Below, in pieces: positions 62,415-64,000 of a stretch of DNA of 64,000 nt. The stretch lies in assembly GCA_015065615.1 (NCBI GenBank), contig SVPY01000006.1, positions 1-64,000 of the forward strand, given 5' to 3'. The stretch comes from Oscillospiraceae bacterium (GTDB lineage Bacteria; Bacillota; Clostridia; Oscillospirales; Acutalibacteraceae). Position numbers and translations under genes: made by a program. Below the pieces are notes generated by a model. That model was given only the letters and a program-made list of their open reading frames with translations. It did not search any database and had not been told where the DNA came from. Positions within the stretch are counted from its first letter, which is position 1; the number at the start of each line of letters is the position of its first letter.

Positions 62415-63401
62415 TTATTTATTTACGTATTCGCCAACGTATTTTAATGCTTCTACCTGGTCGGGGTCAAATTCGCCTGCCCAACCAATATAAATATCAA
62501 TTGTAATAACTGCGCCTGCATCGTTATTCTTCTTTACGTAATCTGCTACGTATTCTTTACTTCTTCTTACGCCTGTGTTGCCCCAGCCCCATGTTACGTT
62601 ACCTTCACGGTAATCACCAAAGGGGATAAGAAGATGGTTCTGAGCGCCATCTGTAAATCTGTTCTTAAATATATAAGTAAAGTCGTTATCCTCGCCGCAA
62701 GTGAAGCTTTCGTTTTCGAACCACTTAACGGGAGTATCGTCGCCGTCATTTACAAAGCTGGCAGTACCGCTGTTAAAGGCAGCCAAAGCGTTGGGGTTAC
62801 CTTTCTTGATAGCATTATAATAGATAGAGAGAAGCTCATTATTATAGCCTAAGTGAGCGTAGCAGCCATCTACCCACCAGCCTTTAACTAAATCGCCGTA
62901 TCTTACTGCATACTCTTCAAGTACGGATGCCCAGTTCTCTACGAAGCTTCTGTTTACTCTGCCCCAGATATCATTCTCGTAATCTTCATACATACCCATT
63001 CTGGGACCTGCAACCTTATCGAAGTGAGGGCCGTCGCCGGTATAATATAAATAGAGGTCTATATCATATTTCTTTAAAGCCAAAGCAATATCCATTATTA
63101 AATCACGTTCACAGCAAGCCATACCGGGAGCAATGCCTGTAATTTTAGAATATGTCTCATTGGGAGCACACATAAATCTTGTGCCCTGCATAATTGTTAT
63201 GAAATAGTAGCCGCAGCCGATTTCGTGTAAATTTTCAGCAAGTCGCTCTACGTCAAAAGCATTTACACGCTCGTTCCACTCTTTAGCCATTTCTTTTTCA
63301 TATTTGTGAGCTTCCTTGTAGGGGTAGCCTTTTTGGCTGCCGTAAAGATAATGGTTAAATATACCCCACTTTTTACTGAGCATTCTGTCCTGTGGATTCA
63401 T
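62415..63401 (-). CDS. GH29-like protein, copy B
   Basis: The protein has 328 aa and is the first gene of the operon. It keeps the motifs of copy A: KWGIFNHYLY, YYFITIMQGTRF, YLYYTGDGPHFD and GWWVDGCYAHLGY with the putative nucleophile Asp. It differs mostly near residues 25-45 and at the C-terminus. A 126-base gap separates it from copy A, with an inverted AAGACATCTTTT/AAAAGATGTCTTTT pair (about 62366-62391) that may act as a terminator or attenuator between the two copies. Function as for copy A. Confidence 0.75.
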   Translation of the reverse strand: MNPQDRMLSKKWGIFNHYLYGSQKGYPYKEAHKYEKEMAKEWNERVNAFDVERLAENLHEIGCGYYFITIMQGTRFMCAPNETYSKITGIAPGMACCERDLIMDIALALKKYDIDLYLYYTGDGPHFDKVAGPRMGMYEDYENDIWGRVNRSFVENWASVLEEYAVRYGDLVKGWWVDGCYAHLGYNNELLSIYYNAIKKGNPNALAAFNSGTASFVNDGDDTPVKWFENESFTCGEDNDFTYIFKNRFTDGAQNHLLIPFGDYREGNVTWGWGNTGVRRSKEYVADYVKKNNDAGAVITIDIYIGWAGEFDPDQVEALKYVGEYVNK

Positions 63402-63475
63402 ATTAAAAACTCCTTATTTTTATTTTTAAATTAAACACGTATCAATTTAATTTATTTAATTATAAGAATTATTTA

Positions 63476-63504
63476 TTGAAAAAGCAAGACAAAAACTATA
63501 TAAT
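63476..63504 (+). promoter_or_regulatory. Promoter of the GNAT gene
   Basis: TTGAAA (63476-63481), 17 bases, TATAAT (63499-63504). The TTG at 63476 could be mistaken for a start codon, but it is the -35 box. Confidence 0.75.
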
Positions 63505-63544
63505 ATATAGACAGATTTTAGCATTATATGAGGATTTTAAAAAA

Positions 63545-63988
63545 ATGGCAGATATTATAGTAAGAGAAATAAAAGAAAGCGATATAGAAGGCTTTAACGT
63601 ATTGATGGATCAGCTTGTAGAAAGAGCCAAGGACCAGTATAAATTACGGGAGATTATAAGAAAAGTTATTAATGATGAAAACAGGCTCCTGCTTGTAGCT
63701 TTTGATAATGATACAAACACAGTATGCGGCACAATGCTTGGAATAGTTACTGATGACTTCTGCTATGATTTGCAGCCTATTATGTATATAGAAAACGTGG
63801 TAACCCACGAAAATTACCGCAGAATGGGTGTGGGTAAAAAGATGTTCGAAGTAATGGAGAACTTCGCAAAAGAGAAAAACTGCTACTATGCTGAGCTTTG
63901 CTCTTCCTTAAATAGAACTGAAGCACATATTTTTTATAATAAAATAGGCTATGAGGACGTAAAAGGCTTCAGAAAGTTTTTTAATTAA
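63545..63988 (+). CDS. GNAT-family acetyltransferase
   Basis: The protein has 147 aa from the ATG at 63545 with GAGGA 11 bases upstream; the longer frame from 63476 includes the promoter. It shows IIVREIKESDIEGFNVLM at the start, the acetyl-CoA loop ENYRRMGVGKKMFEVMENFA (R-x-x-G-V/I-G, about 90-109), and the C-terminal HIFYNKIGYEDVKGFRKFF typical of GNAT enzymes. Substrate unknown. It is divergent from the glycoside hydrolase operon and ends 12 bases from the window edge. Confidence 0.9.
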   Translation: MADIIVREIKESDIEGFNVLMDQLVERAKDQYKLREIIRKVINDENRLLLVAFDNDTNTVCGTMLGIVTDDFCYDLQPIMYIENVVTHENYRRMGVGKKMFEVMENFAKEKNCYYAELCSSLNRTEAHIFYNKIGYEDVKGFRKFFN

Positions 63989-64000
63989 AATAATAAAAAA

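Noticed and set aside
63476..63544. Longer GNAT start at a TTG
   Set aside because: The TTG is the -35 box of a TTGAAA-17-TATAAT promoter, so this part is not in the message.

Overview
The window looks like the chromosome of an uncultured gut Clostridia (Firmicutes). The evidence is the AGGAGG-type ribosome binding sites, a T-box in front of ileS, zinc-ribbon forms of S14, L36 and adenylate kinase, a KOW-domain gene between map and infA, a canonical Firmicutes parS next to parAB, and a thiamin-scavenging operon under a TPP riboswitch. The genus cannot be named from sequence alone.

Layout. 1-2.6 kb is a mosaic edge: an unidentified open frame, a ParA cut off after about 60 residues, and an AbiD/AbiF-like (Abi_2) HEPN protein followed by two minus-strand terminators, with a 460-bp AT-rich non-coding tract on its 5' side. 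2.7-3.55 kb is rplM-rpsI. 4-16.6 kb is accessory metabolism: a TtcA-like thiolase, an MBOAT/DHHW O-acetylation pair, tcdA, an HTH-PfkB fusion with a class II aldolase, a serine hydrolase, a GH42 beta-galactosidase, a palindromic MITE-like element, and a barstar/HTH/DUF6809 cassette. 16.6-20.1 kb is a long (type-2-like) ileS with its T-box. 20.2-23.9 kb is a lipoprotein/response regulator/histidine kinase operon. 24-28.7 kb holds rsmE-SDR and TPP riboswitch-thiW-thiM-thiE-thiD. 28.8-35.1 kb holds a DUF1015 gene and a Gld-like ABC operon. 35.4-39.7 kb holds a second serine hydrolase, a large glycoside-hydrolase-like protein and a lipoprotein. 39.8-55.9 kb is the complete S10-spc-alpha operon (rpsJ to rplQ, 32 genes, minus strand) with a long leader. 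56-59.4 kb holds two small envelope proteins, parB, parA and parS. 59.5-63.4 kb is a three-gene glycoside hydrolase operon, followed by a GNAT gene.

How it fits together. The core genes (ribosome, RNA polymerase alpha, Sec, parABS) mark an origin-proximal, highly expressed region. Between rplQ and rplM, which are near neighbours in many Firmicutes, sit about 36 kb of accessory genes. Several accessory genes are bracketed by duplicated terminator hairpins: an exact 39-bp pair around the barstar cassette, a 34-bp pair with one mismatch around a lipoprotein and tcdA, and a roughly 60-bp pair around a lipoprotein next to parB. This suggests a recurring way in which genes arrive.

The observations most worth following are the AbiF-like gene with its repeat-bearing upstream tract (a possible RNA antitoxin), the barstar cassette with three phased operators, the HTH-PfkB fusion, an unassigned structured RNA between the TPP riboswitch and thiW, and several glycoside-hydrolase-like proteins that I cannot place in a family.
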